A stretch of 64,000 bases of DNA from Actinomycetospora lemnae (GTDB taxonomy: Bacteria > Actinomycetota > Actinomycetes > Mycobacteriales > Pseudonocardiaceae). The translations under genes were made by a program, and so were the position numbers. Positions 47,206-56,308 of the stretch are shown here, in pieces. The stretch covers positions 372,001-436,000 of the forward strand of contig NZ_JAQZAO010000005.1 of NCBI RefSeq assembly GCF_028737315.1, read 5' to 3'. The stretch's first letter is position 1. Each line of letters opens with the position of its first letter. The notes under the pieces are model-generated. The model was not told where the DNA came from. It searched no databases and saw nothing but the letters and a program-made list of their open reading frames with translations.

Positions 47206-48342
47206 GTGCGGATGACCTCCGAGGACTACGGGCGGACGCCACCGATGGTGTCCGACGCCGTCGCGAGCTGGTTCGACGACGTGTTCCGCATCTACGGCGA
47301 GGTGATCGACTCGCAGCGCCGCCTCGCGGTCGCGCTGGTCAAGGCATCGGCGCCGGTGCTGGACGTGGGGGAGAAGACCGGGGAGAAGGTCGCCGACGGC
47401 GCGGAGCGCCTGTCCGCGAAGGTGCAGGCGCGACGGTCGCGGGGCGACGCGGCCCCGGGCGTGTCGGGCGGCCCGGCCCGGCCCGTGGCGCCGGCCGAGC
47501 CCGTCGATCCCGCCGAGGCCGTCGTCCCCGTCGTGGTGGCGGACCTCGGCGACCGGGCCGGGGTGGAGCCCGAGGACGTCGACACCGGTCGCGAGTGGGT
47601 GGACGCGCCCGTCGACGTGGCCGGGGTCGGGGACGTCGAGGACGTCGAGATCGACGAGGTCGAGGGTCTCGAGGACGCCGAGGCCCTCGAGGACGCCGCG
47701 GTCCTCGAGGACGCCGCGGACGACACCGAGGGCGACCTGGTCGAGATGGACCTCGACGAGGCCGACGTCGTCGACACCGAGCGGGACGAGATGGAAGCCG
47801 GCGGCGGGACCGTGGCCGGCGAGACCGGAGGCGGCGACGTCGTCACCGGCGTGCTCGCGGTCGACGCCGGTGTCGGGAGCGTCGACACCGCCGACACCGC
47901 CGACGCCCAGGCCGGCGACCGGGACGAGTCGGCGGTCGGCGCCGGGGACACGGGCGAGGAGACGGGCGAGGACACCGGCGAGGAGACGGGCGAGGAGACG
48001 GGCGAGGACACCGGCGAGGTGATCGCCGCCCTCGACCTCGGCCCGGACGTCCCGGCCGACGCCGAGGACGCCGGTGCCGCCGACGACGCCGGCACCGTGA
48101 CCGTCGCCGACGACCTCACGGACGCCGGGAGCACGGAGGACGCCGAGGACACGGACGCCGGGAGCGCCGAGGACACGGACGCCGGGAGCGCCGAGGACAC
48201 CGACCGCCGGGAGCGGCGCCGCGCGAGCGGTGCGCGACGGAGCTCGGGGTCGTCGGGGACGTCCCGGCCCGCGCGCCGCACGTCGGGCAACCGGAGCTCG
48301 AGCAGCCGGTCCGGCTCGTCGAGCGGCGGGACCTCGCGCTGA
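47206..48342 (+). CDS. acidic repeat protein with basic Ser/Arg tail
   Basis: A 378-residue protein of unknown function. Residues 1-70 look folded and helical (VSDAVASWFDDVFRIYGEV, then DSQRRLAVALVKASAPVL). Residues about 75-335 are almost wholly D, E, A, V, G and T, with tandem TGEE/TGED units and AGSAEDTD units. The last 45 residues flip to basic and serine-rich (RRERRRASGARRSSG, SSSSRSGSSSGG). The pattern suggests a short helical module on a long disordered polyanionic spacer ending in a polycationic patch. The GTG has GAGGGA six bases upstream; an ATG two codons on is also usable. Confidence 0.75.
   Translation: MRMTSEDYGRTPPMVSDAVASWFDDVFRIYGEVIDSQRRLAVALVKASAPVLDVGEKTGEKVADGAERLSAKVQARRSRGDAAPGVSGGPARPVAPAEPVDPAEAVVPVVVADLGDRAGVEPEDVDTGREWVDAPVDVAGVGDVEDVEIDEVEGLEDAEALEDAAVLEDAADDTEGDLVEMDLDEADVVDTERDEMEAGGGTVAGETGGGDVVTGVLAVDAGVGSVDTADTADAQAGDRDESAVGAGDTGEETGEDTGEETGEETGEDTGEVIAALDLGPDVPADAEDAGAADDAGTVTVADDLTDAGSTEDAEDTDAGSAEDTDAGSAEDTDRRERRRASGARRSSGSSGTSRPARRTSGNRSSSSRSGSSSGGTSR
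47947..48018. repeat. 12-bp tandem repeats encoding D/E-T-G-E
   Basis: Six 12-base units, alternating GACACGGGCGAG/GAGACGGGCGAG/GACACCGGCGAG, give (D/E)-T-G-E repeats inside the acidic protein at 47206. Units differ only at the first and sixth codon positions noted, so recent expansion is likely. Confidence 0.92.
48121..48201. repeat. 24- to 33-bp tandem repeats encoding DAGSAEDT
   Basis: One 33-base unit (48121-48153) followed by two 24-base units (48154-48177, 48178-48201) that start GACGCCGGGAGC and end GAGGACAC. They encode DAGS...AEDT repeats near the C-terminal end of the acidic protein. Confidence 0.85.
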
Positions 48343-48360
48343 GCCAGGCCCCGACACCCC

Positions 48361-48397
48361 GATGCCGGCCGGTCCCCCGCAGGGATCGGCCGGCATC
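48361..48397. terminator. bidirectional terminator hairpin
   Basis: A 16-base-pair stem (left 48361-48376, right 48382-48397, one G-U pair) with a CCGCA loop, between the acidic repeat protein and the convergent tRNA-Ser(GGA). No U-tract. Confidence 0.82.
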
Positions 48398-48414
48398 GGT
48401 GCTGGTCAGCGCGG

Positions 48415-48500
48415 CGGAGGATACGGGATTCGAACCCGTGAGGGGTGTTGCCCCAACACGATTTCCAATCGTGCGCCTTAGGCCGCTCGGCCAATCCTCC
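48415..48500 (-). tRNA. tRNA-Ser (GGA)
   Basis: An 86-base class II tRNA read on the minus strand. The acceptor GGAGGAT pairs with ATCCTCC, discriminator G. The anticodon stem CACGA/TCGTG has loop TTGGAAA, so the anticodon is GGA (reads UCC/UCU). A long variable arm (TTGGGG...CCCCTC) and the T-loop GGTTCGAATCC are present. CCA is not encoded. Confidence 0.96.
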
Positions 48501-48589
48501 GCGGGAGACGATACAGCTCCCCCCGGCGTGTCCCGTGGGTCGGGGCGGGGCCCACGGACCGGCCGGGCGTCTTCGATACACTGGCGCAC

Positions 48590-48676
48590 GGACCCCGCGC
48601 GGCGTCCATCCTGTGAACTCCCCCAGGGCCGGAAGGCAGCAAGGGTCAGCGGGCTCTGGCGGGTGCGCGGGGTCCC
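48590..48676 (+). ncRNA. ffs: signal recognition particle RNA (small, 4.5S type)
   Basis: The SRP apical core is clear: CAGGGCCGGAAGGCAGCAAGGG (here split into CAGGGCCGGAAGG and CAGCAAGGG) with the GGAA tetraloop, closed by perfectly paired ends GGACCCCGCGC (48590-48600) and GCGCGGGGTCC (48665-48675). A TACACT -10 hexamer sits at 48577-48582, about eight bases before the 5' end. Location just upstream of dnaX is the usual one in actinobacteria. Confidence 0.93.
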
Positions 48677-48722
48677 CCTATCTCCCCGCCGCGCCGTCGG
48701 TGCTGCCGCGTAGCCTCGCCGT

Positions 48723-50915
48723 GTGGCTCTGGCGCTCTACCGCAGGTACCGGCCGGCGACGTTCGCCGAGCTCGTCGGGCAGGACCACGTCACCGAGCCC
48801 TTGCGCACGGCGCTCGCGGCCGGCCGCATCAACCACGCGTACCTCTTCTCCGGGCCGCGGGGCTGCGGCAAGACCTCGAGCGCGCGCATCCTCGCCCGCT
48901 CCCTGAACTGCGAGCAGGGCCCGACCCCCGACCCGTGCGGGGTCTGCGCGTCGTGCGTCGCGCTCGCCCCCAACGGGCCCGGCTCGCTGGACGTCACCGA
49001 GATGGACGCGGCCAGCCACAACGGCGTCGACGACGCCCGCGAGCTGCGCGACCGCGCCCACTTCGCGCCCGTGAGCTCGCGTTACCGCGTCTTCATCATC
49101 GACGAGGCGCACATGGTGACGACGGCGGCGTTCAACGCGCTGCTCAAGGTCGTCGAGGAGCCTCCGGACCACCTCATCTTCATCTTCGCCACCACCGAGC
49201 CGGACAAGGTGCTCACCACCATCCGCTCGCGCACCCACCACTACCCCTTCCGCCTGCTGCCGCCGAGCACGCTGCGCGGGCTGCTCGAGCGCATCTGCAC
49301 CGAGGAGGGCGTGTCCGTCGAGCCGGCGGTCTACCCGCTCGTGGTCCGCGCCGGCGGCGGCTCGGCGCGCGACTCGCTCTCGGTGCTCGACCAGCTGCTC
49401 GCGGGCGCCGACGACGCCGGCGTGACGTACGCGCACGCCGTCGGTCTGCTCGGGGTCACCGACGTCGCGATCCTGGACGACGTCGTCGACGCGCTCGGCG
49501 CCCACGACGGGCCCGCCGTGTTCGGCGCGGTCGACCGGCTCGTCGAGGCGGGCCACGACCCCCGGCGGTTCGCCGCCGACCTCCTGCAGCGCCTGCGCGA
49601 CCTCATCCTCGTCCAGGCCGTGCCCGACGCCGGCGAGCGCGGTCTCGTGGACGTGCCCGCCGACGAGATGGAGCGGATGGTCGACCAGGCCCAGCGCCTC
49701 GGTCCGGCCGCACTCGCGCGGTACGCGGAGCTCGTGCACACCGCGCTCACCGAGATGCGCGGCGCGACGGCCCCGCGCCTGCTGCTCGAGCTGGTCTGCG
49801 CCCGCATGCTGCTGCCCGCGGCGTCGTCCGAGGACGCGGCGATGGTCCAGCGCCTCGAGGGCGTCGAGCGGCGCCTCGCGCTGGGGGCGTCGGGCGGCGC
49901 GGCGGGGGCCCCGGCGGCTCCGGTACCGGGTGACGACGCCCCCGCGCGCTTCACGCGTCCCTCGCAGCGCAGCGAGGGCGACGGGGAGGCACCGCCGCGC
50001 CAGGAGCGCGCCCGCGATCGCGCCGACGACCTCGACGCCACCGTCGCCCCGCCCACCGACCGCCCGACGGCCACCGTCGCGAGCACCGACGAGCCCCCGC
50101 GCGACGTGCCCCGCCGCGAGCACCAGGCCCGCCCGGAGCAGCAGCGCCCCGAGCCCGCCCGCCCGGAGCAGCAGCGCCCGGAGCAGCAGCGCCCGGAGCA
50201 GCAGCGCCAGGACCACCGGGCCCGGCCCGAGCAGTCCCGTCCCGAGCCGGCCCCGGCTCCGTCCGCGCCCGCCGCGGGCGCCGTCGACGCCGCGGCGCTG
50301 CGGCGGGTGTGGCCGGAGGTCATGAACCAGGTCCGCGAGCGCAACAAGCCCACCCACGCGCTGCTCCAGAACGCCACGGTGACGGCGGTGGAGGGCACGA
50401 CGGTCACGCTCGGCATGCCGACGCCGCCGCTCGCGCGCCAGCTGTCCCAGCCCAACCGCGCCGACCACGTCGCCGCGGCGCTCGGGGTGGTGCTGTCCGG
50501 GCAGTGGACCGTCCAGGCGGTGCACGGCACCGGCGGTGGTGACAGCGGTGGCGGGGGAGGTGGCGGGGGAGGTGCGCGTCCTGAGCCCGCGCGCCGCCGC
50601 CCCGACCCGCCCCGACGCCCGGAGCGCCCGCGTCGCGAGGAGCCGGCGCCCGAGGCCGGCCGCGAGCAGGCCCGCGAGCAGTCCCGTGACGCCGGGCCCC
50701 GCGAGATCCGCCGCCCGAGCCGTCCGGAGCCCGCGGATGTCCCGCCCCCGCCGGAGCCCCCGCCCGAGGACGGCGAGGTCACCGAGGAGGACATGTACAA
50801 CGAGGCCGCCGCCGACCCGGGCGGCGCCGCCGGCGGCACGCGCGTCGACCCGGAGGAGGCGGCGATGGAGCTGCTGACCTCGCAGCTCGGCGCCCGCCGG
50901 GTGGACGGCCGCTAG
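48723..50915 (+). CDS. dnaX: DNA polymerase III subunit gamma/tau
   Basis: A 730-residue clamp-loader ATPase. Walker A SGPRGCGKTSSAR is near residue 45, the zinc-binding cysteines are CEQGPTPDPCGVCASC, Walker B is FIIDEAHM, and ATTEPDKV is sensor 1. AAA+ and collar domains end near 385. The C-terminal half is a long Pro/Glu/Gln/Arg linker with PEQQR repeats (15-base DNA repeats near 50130-50215). A tau-like patch WPEVMNQVRERNKPTHALLQNA is near 525-545. The GTG follows ffs. No slippery A-run is visible in this GC-rich gene, so gamma by frameshift is unlikely. Confidence 0.95.
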   Translation: MALALYRRYRPATFAELVGQDHVTEPLRTALAAGRINHAYLFSGPRGCGKTSSARILARSLNCEQGPTPDPCGVCASCVALAPNGPGSLDVTEMDAASHNGVDDARELRDRAHFAPVSSRYRVFIIDEAHMVTTAAFNALLKVVEEPPDHLIFIFATTEPDKVLTTIRSRTHHYPFRLLPPSTLRGLLERICTEEGVSVEPAVYPLVVRAGGGSARDSLSVLDQLLAGADDAGVTYAHAVGLLGVTDVAILDDVVDALGAHDGPAVFGAVDRLVEAGHDPRRFAADLLQRLRDLILVQAVPDAGERGLVDVPADEMERMVDQAQRLGPAALARYAELVHTALTEMRGATAPRLLLELVCARMLLPAASSEDAAMVQRLEGVERRLALGASGGAAGAPAAPVPGDDAPARFTRPSQRSEGDGEAPPRQERARDRADDLDATVAPPTDRPTATVASTDEPPRDVPRREHQARPEQQRPEPARPEQQRPEQQRPEQQRQDHRARPEQSRPEPAPAPSAPAAGAVDAAALRRVWPEVMNQVRERNKPTHALLQNATVTAVEGTTVTLGMPTPPLARQLSQPNRADHVAAALGVVLSGQWTVQAVHGTGGGDSGGGGGGGGGARPEPARRRPDPPRRPERPRREEPAPEAGREQAREQSRDAGPREIRRPSRPEPADVPPPPEPPPEDGEVTEEDMYNEAAADPGGAAGGTRVDPEEAAMELLTSQLGARRVDGR

Positions 50916-50922
50916 CAGGTCC

Positions 50923-51789
50923 TCAGCGGCGTCCGGGGGCGACGTCCGCGCGGTCCGGAGCCGGGTCGAGCAACCGGACCCCGAACACCGCGAGGCCCGC
51001 GGCCAGCACGATCCCCGCGGTGGTCGGGGCGTCGAGGGCCACGCGCTCGGAGAACCACACCGCCCCGATGACCGTCGCGGCCAGGGGGTCGGCGAGCAGG
51101 ATGACCGTCACCACCGGCCCCGCCCGCCGCGCCCGGGCGAGCGCGCGCTGGCTCGCCACGAAGGCGGCCGGGCCCACGAGCAGCAGCAGGAGACCGGCGA
51201 GGACGAGCTGCGGGTCGGTCAGCGCGGCGCCCGGGTCGCGCGCCACGTCCCGCGCGAGCACCGCCAGCAGCGAGGCCCCGAGCCCGTAGCCCACCCCGCA
51301 CGCCAGCGCGAGCCCCAGGGCGCCCGGCGGCCCGGGCCGGTGCCGCGCCCACCACAGACCGCCGCCGGCGACCGCCCCGACGCCGAGCACGCTCGCGGCG
51401 ACCGGGAGCCCGGTGAGGTCGACGGGCGCGCTCGCCGCCGCCTCGACCGGCCCGAGCAGCACCACGACGAGGAGCGGGCCGAGCATCGCGAGCAGGACAC
51501 CGAGCATCGGCCCGCGACCCGGCAGCCGCTGGGCCAGCAGCGCCTCGCCGACCGTCGTCCACGCCACCGCCGTCGCCAGCAGTGCCTGCACCACGACCAC
51601 CGCGCCCGAGGCCAGCGCGACGGCCTGCAACAGGCTCGCCACGACCGAGGCGCCGGTCCCCGCGAGCCACCACGGCCGGCGCAGGAGCCGCCGGTCGGCC
51701 GCGCCCAGCTCGTGGGTCGCCCGCTGCTGGGCGACCACCGCCGACCCGGCCGCGACGGCCGAGCCGACGGCCAGCACCTCGGCGAGCAC
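50923..51789 (-). CDS. DMT/EamA-like membrane protein
   Basis: A 288-residue protein with about nine or ten hydrophobic helices arranged as two halves, as in the drug/metabolite transporter superfamily. It starts directly in a helix (LAEVLAVGSAVAAGSAVVAQQRA) and has the RRPWWLAGTG turn seen in actinobacterial DMT proteins near glycosyltransferases. The last helix region is TTAGIVLAAGLAVFGVRLL. Its ATG lies four bases downstream of the glycosyltransferase stop, so the two are cotranscribed. It may move a lipid or lipid-linked substrate; this is inference. Confidence 0.82.
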   Translation of the reverse strand: MLAEVLAVGSAVAAGSAVVAQQRATHELGAADRRLLRRPWWLAGTGASVVASLLQAVALASGAVVVVQALLATAVAWTTVGEALLAQRLPGRGPMLGVLLAMLGPLLVVVLLGPVEAAASAPVDLTGLPVAASVLGVGAVAGGGLWWARHRPGPPGALGLALACGVGYGLGASLLAVLARDVARDPGAALTDPQLVLAGLLLLLVGPAAFVASQRALARARRAGPVVTVILLADPLAATVIGAVWFSERVALDAPTTAGIVLAAGLAVFGVRLLDPAPDRADVAPGRR

Positions 51790-51793
51790 GGGC

Positions 51794-52900
51794 CTACCCG
51801 GCGGCGACGAGGACGGGCTCGCCGAGCACGTGGCGGGCGACGGCCGCCGAGGCGTCGCGCTCCTCGGTCCACCAGGGTCGCGGCGGACGGCGGCGCAGGG
51901 GCCGGGCGCCGTAGGTGTCGATGGCCTCGACGAGCTCGTCGGGACCGTGCAGCCACGGCGCGATGCCGGCGTCGTCGAGCACCGCGGCGTTGGCGCGGCC
52001 GTGGCCCGGGATCGGGCGGTAGGTGATCGCCGGCAGCCCCGCGACCAGCGCCTCGGTGCACGAGAGCCCGCCCGCGTTGTGCACGAGGACGTCGGCGGCG
52101 GCCATGAGCTCGGGGACGTCGTCGCGCCAGCCGAGCGTCACCACCCGCTCGCGGCCCGCGAGCCGCGCGCGCAGCTCGGCGTTGCGTCCGCAGGCGACGA
52201 CCGCCCACGCCCGCGGGTGCCGGCCCAGCGCGTCGACGGCGTGCTCGACGTCGCCCATCCCCAGCGACCCGCACACGAGCAGGGCCACCGGCACGTCGTC
52301 GGGCACCCCCAGCTCGGCGCGCACCCGCCCGCGCGTCGCGACCGGCATGGGCCGGGAGAAGCGCGGCGCGCACAGCGGTCCGACGCTGCGCAGTGCCACG
52401 CCGTAGCGCGCACCGTCGAGCGCGGTGGCGTCGGTGACGGTGAGGTGGTCGTCGAGACCCGGGTGGCACCACAGGCGGTGCGCGGCGGGGTCGGTGAGGA
52501 ACGTCAGCGCGGGCACGCCGAGGCGCCCGTCGAGCCGCAGCCGCCCGAGCGTCTGGCCGGCGGGCGGGTAGGTCGCGACGACCGCGTCGGCGTCGGCGGC
52601 GGCGGCCAGCACCGGCTCCTCGGCGAGCCTGGTCAGCCGCCGGGTGACGAGGCTCGCCGGCCGCCGCGGGTGCTCGAGGTCGCGGAAGATGCGGTCGAAC
52701 AGCGCCGGCGTGTGGTGCACCGACGGCGCGTACAGGTCGCGGAGCAGGCGCCGGCCCCACGCGGGCAGCAGGTCGGTCCAGTCGAGGACGTGCGCGTCGA
52801 CGCCGCGACGGTCGAGCCGCCGCACGAGCTCCCGCGCCGCGCCGTCGTGGCCCTGGCCGATCGCGGCGCTGAGCACCAGCACCCGGGGTCGCTGAGACAC
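51794..52900 (-). CDS. MGDG synthase/MurG-like glycosyltransferase
   Basis: A 368-residue GT28-type (GT-B fold) enzyme. The N-terminal RVLVLSAAIGQGHDGAARELV is the signature of diacylglycerol glycosyltransferases (MGDG synthase N-domain). The donor-binding C-domain has LLVCGSLGMGDVE, ELMAAADVLVHNAGGLSCTEALVAGLPAITYRP (nucleotide-sugar loop with Glu). It likely adds a sugar to diacylglycerol or a related lipid at the inner face of the membrane. The DMT-like gene follows immediately. Acceptor not known. Confidence 0.88.
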   Translation of the reverse strand: MSQRPRVLVLSAAIGQGHDGAARELVRRLDRRGVDAHVLDWTDLLPAWGRRLLRDLYAPSVHHTPALFDRIFRDLEHPRRPASLVTRRLTRLAEEPVLAAAADADAVVATYPPAGQTLGRLRLDGRLGVPALTFLTDPAAHRLWCHPGLDDHLTVTDATALDGARYGVALRSVGPLCAPRFSRPMPVATRGRVRAELGVPDDVPVALLVCGSLGMGDVEHAVDALGRHPRAWAVVACGRNAELRARLAGRERVVTLGWRDDVPELMAAADVLVHNAGGLSCTEALVAGLPAITYRPIPGHGRANAAVLDDAGIAPWLHGPDELVEAIDTYGARPLRRRPPRPWWTEERDASAAVARHVLGEPVLVAAG

Positions 52901-52982
52901 GCCGCCACCCCACCCCGGTCACGGGGGCAGGGGATGAACGCGCGGTGAGCGCCGGTGATGGATCGGATGGCGGGCGGCCCCC

Positions 52983-54806
52983 TCAGGGAGCGAGCGTGCG
53001 CCCCAGGAACGCGACGGCCCGCGGGTAGGCGTCGAGCCGGTTGACCCGCTTCGCCAGCCCGTGGCCCTCGTCGTCGTAGACCACCATCTCGACCTCGACC
53101 CCGTTCGCCCGCACCGCCGCGGCCACCTGCTCGGCCTCCGAGAGCGGCACGCGCGGGTCGTTGGCGCCGTGGATGACGAACAGCGGCGCGCGGACCTCGC
53201 CGATGCGGCCCAGCGGCGAGGCGCGCTCGAGGAACTCACGGTCGCGCTCGAGCGAGCCGTACTCCCGCTCCCGGTGGGCGCGGCGGTAGGCCGAGGTGTT
53301 CTCGAGGAAGGTCACCAGCGACGAGATGCCGACGATGTCGACGCCCGCGGCCCACAGCTCGGGCTGGAACGCGAGGCCCGCGAGCACCATGTAGCCGCCG
53401 TAGGAGCCGCCCCACAGCGCCGCGCGGGCGGGGTCGAGGCCGAGGCGGGGCAGGTAGGCGTGCAGGGCGGCGAGGTCGGCGACCGAGTCGAGGCGGCGCT
53501 CGACGTCGTCGAGGGAGTACCAGCGCTTCCCGTAGCCCACCGAGCCCCGCACGTTGGGGACGAGCACCGTGTGCCCGTCGCCGACGAGTGCCTGCACGAT
53601 CGCCGAGAACGACCGCACCGACTGCCCCTCGGGCCCGCCGTGCACGATCGTCACGCTCGACCCCGACGGCTGCGCCGGCGCGTAGACGAAGCACGGCACG
53701 GTCTCCCCGTCGGGCGTCGGGACGCCGTGGCTGGTGGGGTCGACGAGGTCGAGATCGGACAGCGGCTCCCGCGACGACGCCACCACGCCCGCGCGCCCCC
53801 GGCCCGCGTCGACGAGCAGGACGTCGGCGGGCGTGGCGGGGTCGGTCCAGGTGAGCGCGAGGCCGGTCGAGTCCGGGGACCAGCGCGGCACGGCGAGGAA
53901 GTCGGCGACGCCGCCGCGCAGCTCGGGCGGCAGGGCGATCGCGCGGAGGAAAGTGCCGTCGACGTCGTGCACGGCGAGGCGGCTGGCGCCGTCGTCGTCG
54001 GTGACCGCGAGCAGCAGGCGGCCGTCGGGGGACAGCCGCCCGGTGACGTCGTGGGCGTCGTCGGTGATCAGGTAGGTCACCGCCCCGGTCGCGACGTCGA
54101 GCCGGGCGACGCCGAGGTGGTCACGGCCGACGTCGGTGGTGATGACGGCCGCAGTGCCGTCGGGCAGCCACTCGGGGGCGAGGTGGCGGGCGTGCTCGTC
54201 GGCGTCGGTGAGCTCGGTGACGGTGTCGCCGGCGAGCAGCAGGACCTGCGAGCTCAGGGCCGGGCGCGCAGGCCTGGTCATGAGCGCGCGGGTGCGGTCG
54301 GGGGCGATCGCGGCGTTGCCGACCATCCCGCCGCCGTCGTAGAGCACGGTCTCGGTCCCGGCGTCGACGTCGCGGACCACGAGGTCGAAGTCGACGCCGT
54401 TGCGGCGGTTGGTGGCGTAGACGACGGTGCCGCCCGGCAGCACCTCGACGAGGCCGTGCAGGTGGTCGGGGTCGTGCACGAGCGGGGTGAGGCCGTCCTC
54501 GCCGACGGGCTCGCCCTCCTTCGCGACGGCGTCGGGGTCGAGCAGCGAGAGCTGGGCGCGCTCGTTGCCCCCGACGTCGTGGGACACCACGACCTGCCGG
54601 CGTCCGGGGAGGTAGCGCCCGCTCACGGCGCCGGGCAGGGCCGTCAGCGGCACCCGCGTCCCGTCGGGATGGAGCTCCACGAGCTGGACGGACCCCGACG
54701 CGTCGTGGCCCGCGAGGATGCGGCCCTCGGCGTCGACGTCGAAGGAGCGCCAGGTGGTGGCGTCGAGGAGGCGGTGCAGCAGGGTGCTGGCGTCGGTGGC
54801 GTCCAT
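52983..54806 (-). CDS. S9-family (prolyl oligopeptidase-like) peptidase
   Basis: A 607-residue cytosolic serine peptidase. Residues 1-360 form a beta-propeller (repeated DG/VS strands, e.g. GRYLPGRRQVVVSHDVGGN). The alpha/beta hydrolase domain has HGGPEGQSVRSFS, the nucleophile in WGGSYGGYMVLAG, Asp in HGANDPRVPLSEAEQ and His in YDDEGHGLAKR. It cleaves short peptides or acylated amino acids. The start is ATG with no close upstream gene; divergent to ybaB with a 52-base gap that must hold both promoters. Confidence 0.93.
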   Translation of the reverse strand: MDATDASTLLHRLLDATTWRSFDVDAEGRILAGHDASGSVQLVELHPDGTRVPLTALPGAVSGRYLPGRRQVVVSHDVGGNERAQLSLLDPDAVAKEGEPVGEDGLTPLVHDPDHLHGLVEVLPGGTVVYATNRRNGVDFDLVVRDVDAGTETVLYDGGGMVGNAAIAPDRTRALMTRPARPALSSQVLLLAGDTVTELTDADEHARHLAPEWLPDGTAAVITTDVGRDHLGVARLDVATGAVTYLITDDAHDVTGRLSPDGRLLLAVTDDDGASRLAVHDVDGTFLRAIALPPELRGGVADFLAVPRWSPDSTGLALTWTDPATPADVLLVDAGRGRAGVVASSREPLSDLDLVDPTSHGVPTPDGETVPCFVYAPAQPSGSSVTIVHGGPEGQSVRSFSAIVQALVGDGHTVLVPNVRGSVGYGKRWYSLDDVERRLDSVADLAALHAYLPRLGLDPARAALWGGSYGGYMVLAGLAFQPELWAAGVDIVGISSLVTFLENTSAYRRAHREREYGSLERDREFLERASPLGRIGEVRAPLFVIHGANDPRVPLSEAEQVAAAVRANGVEVEMVVYDDEGHGLAKRVNRLDAYPRAVAFLGRTLAP

Positions 54807-54858
54807 CGCCGACCAGCGTGCCCGGTCGGCCGCGCGACGGCGCGGTTAGTGTGGGCAC

Positions 54859-55212
54859 ATGCAACCCGGCCAGAACCCCGAAGGCATGGACATGGGCGCC
54901 CTGCTGCAGCAGGCGCAGGCCATGCAGGAGCAGCTGATGAGCGCCCAGGCGGAGCTGGCCGAGGCCGAGGTCACCGGCCAGGCGGGCAACGGCCTGGTGA
55001 CGGTGACGCAGACCGCGACCGGCGAGATCCGTTCGGTGAAGATCGACCCGAAGGTCGTCGACCCGGACGACGTCGAGACGCTGCAGGACCTCATCGTCGG
55101 CGCGATCTCCGACGCGGCCCAGGCCGCCGCGGACCTGCAGGCGGAGAAGATGGGCCCGCTCGCCGGCGGGCTCGGGGACATGGGCGGCGGGCTGGGCCTG
55201 CCCGGCCAGTAG
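54859..55212 (+). CDS. ybaB: YbaB/EbfC nucleoid-associated protein
   Basis: A 117-residue DNA-binding protein of the YbaB family. The N-terminal part is Gln/Met-rich ([22 protein letters not shown]), then [29 protein letters not shown] and a helix with [20 protein letters not shown]. It forms dimers that coat DNA. A TAGTGT -10-like hexamer lies six bases before the ATG, so the message is probably leaderless. The dnaX-ybaB-recR order is conserved, though here three minus-strand genes have been inserted between dnaX and ybaB. Confidence 0.95.
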   Translation: MQPGQNPEGMDMGALLQQAQAMQEQLMSAQAELAEAEVTGQAGNGLVTVTQTATGEIRSVKIDPKVVDPDDVETLQDLIVGAISDAAQAAADLQAEKMGPLAGGLGDMGGGLGLPGQ

Positions 55213-55219
55213 ACCTCCC

Positions 55220-55828
55220 GTGTTCGAGGGGCCGGTCCAGGACCTCATCGACGAGCTGGGTCGCCTGCCCGGCATCGGGCCGAAGAGCGCCCAGCGCATC
55301 GCGTTCCACCTCCTCGCCACCGAGGAGGCGGACGTGACGCGCCTGCAGGAGGCCCTGCAGAAGGTCAAGATCGGGGTCGTGTTCTGCGAGGTCTGCGGGA
55401 ACGTCTCCGAGCAGCCCCGCTGTCGCATCTGCAGTGACGCCCGGCGCGACGCCACGCTCGTCTGCGTCGTCGAGGAGCCCAAGGACGTCGTGGCGGTGGA
55501 GCGCACCCGCGAGTTCCGCGGCCGCTACCACGTGCTGGGCGGGGCGCTCGACCCGCTCTCGGGCGTCGGCCCCGACCAGCTGCGCGTCCGCGAGCTCCTC
55601 CAGCGCATCGGCGGCGCCGGCGACGAGCCCGAGATCGCCGAGGTCATCCTCGCCATGGACCCGAACACCGAGGGCGAGGCCACGGCCACCTACCTCGTGC
55701 GCCTCCTGCGCGACTTCCCGGGCCTGACCGTCACCAAGCTGGCGTCGGGCCTGCCCATGGGCGGCGACCTCGAGTTCGCCGACGAGCTCACGCTCGGCCG
55801 CGCCCTCGCCGGTCGCCGCGCCCTCTAG
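55220..55828 (+). CDS. recR: recombination protein RecR
   Basis: A 202-residue protein of the RecFOR pathway, loading RecA on gaps. In order: Hh[21 protein letters not shown], zinc finger [16 protein letters not shown], and Toprim ([45 protein letters not shown]). The GTG lies eight bases after the ybaB stop, so the pair is one operon. It ends three bases before a convergent small gene. Confidence 0.97.
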   Translation: MFEGPVQDLIDELGRLPGIGPKSAQRIAFHLLATEEADVTRLQEALQKVKIGVVFCEVCGNVSEQPRCRICSDARRDATLVCVVEEPKDVVAVERTREFRGRYHVLGGALDPLSGVGPDQLRVRELLQRIGGAGDEPEIAEVILAMDPNTEGEATATYLVRLLRDFPGLTVTKLASGLPMGGDLEFADELTLGRALAGRRAL

Positions 55829-55831
55829 CGG

Positions 55832-56029
55832 TCAGACGCGGAAGTCCCGGCCGCGCGCGGGCGTGCGGCCGGCGATGATCACGTCCTGGTCGAGCGCCAT
55901 CTCGGCGCGGTGCAGGCGGGCGCTGCGACGTCGCGTCGCCTCGCGGTGCACCGAGATGCCCACGAGGACCCCCACCACGAACAGGGCCCAGAAGACGACC
56001 ACCGCGACGATGATCGTCATGGCGGTCAT
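55832..56029 (-). CDS. small single-helix membrane protein
   Basis: A 65-residue protein with one N-terminal membrane helix (MTIIVAVVVFWALFVVGVLVGI) and a basic cytosolic tail with HREATRRRSARLHRAEMALDQ. The ATG at 56029 has only a weak ribosome site; upstream in-frame starts give Arg-rich, less likely versions. No known family. Convergent with recR. Confidence 0.55.
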   Translation of the reverse strand: MTAMTIIVAVVVFWALFVVGVLVGISVHREATRRRSARLHRAEMALDQDVIIAGRTPARGRDFRV

Positions 56030-56195
56030 CGCTGCTCGCGGACGGTCCCGCGACGGCGCCGCCCTCGGCGCTCGCTCCTCGTCTCGATCATGTCGTCGTG
56101 CCTCCCGTCGAGTCGTGCTGTGTCCAGCGAATCCGGCTCCGGCAAGGATGAGAGTGCCGAGTGCGATGACGCCACACAAGTGCTTTTTGCAATTG

Positions 56196-56212
56196 CACGC
56201 AACGATTGCGTG
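56196..56212. promoter_or_regulatory. inverted repeat, possible XRE operator
   Basis: CACGCAA-CGA-TTGCGTG, a 17-base inverted repeat with 7-base arms, directly after the palindrome TGCAATTGCA (56188-56197). Both lie in a relatively AT-rich stretch about 100 bases before the XRE regulator gene at 56309. Likely a binding site for that protein (inference). Confidence 0.55.
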
Positions 56213-56308
56213 ACGACATGGCCGTCCGAGGTCTACCGTGTACGGACAGCCGCCGGTCGAGGGGGAGCCGGCACCTCCACCCCGTGGTTCGCCCCAGGAG
56301 GCGTACGG

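Noticed and set aside
48723-50915. programmed frameshift in dnaX
   Set aside because: No A-rich slippery heptamer followed by a stem was seen in the region where gamma would end.
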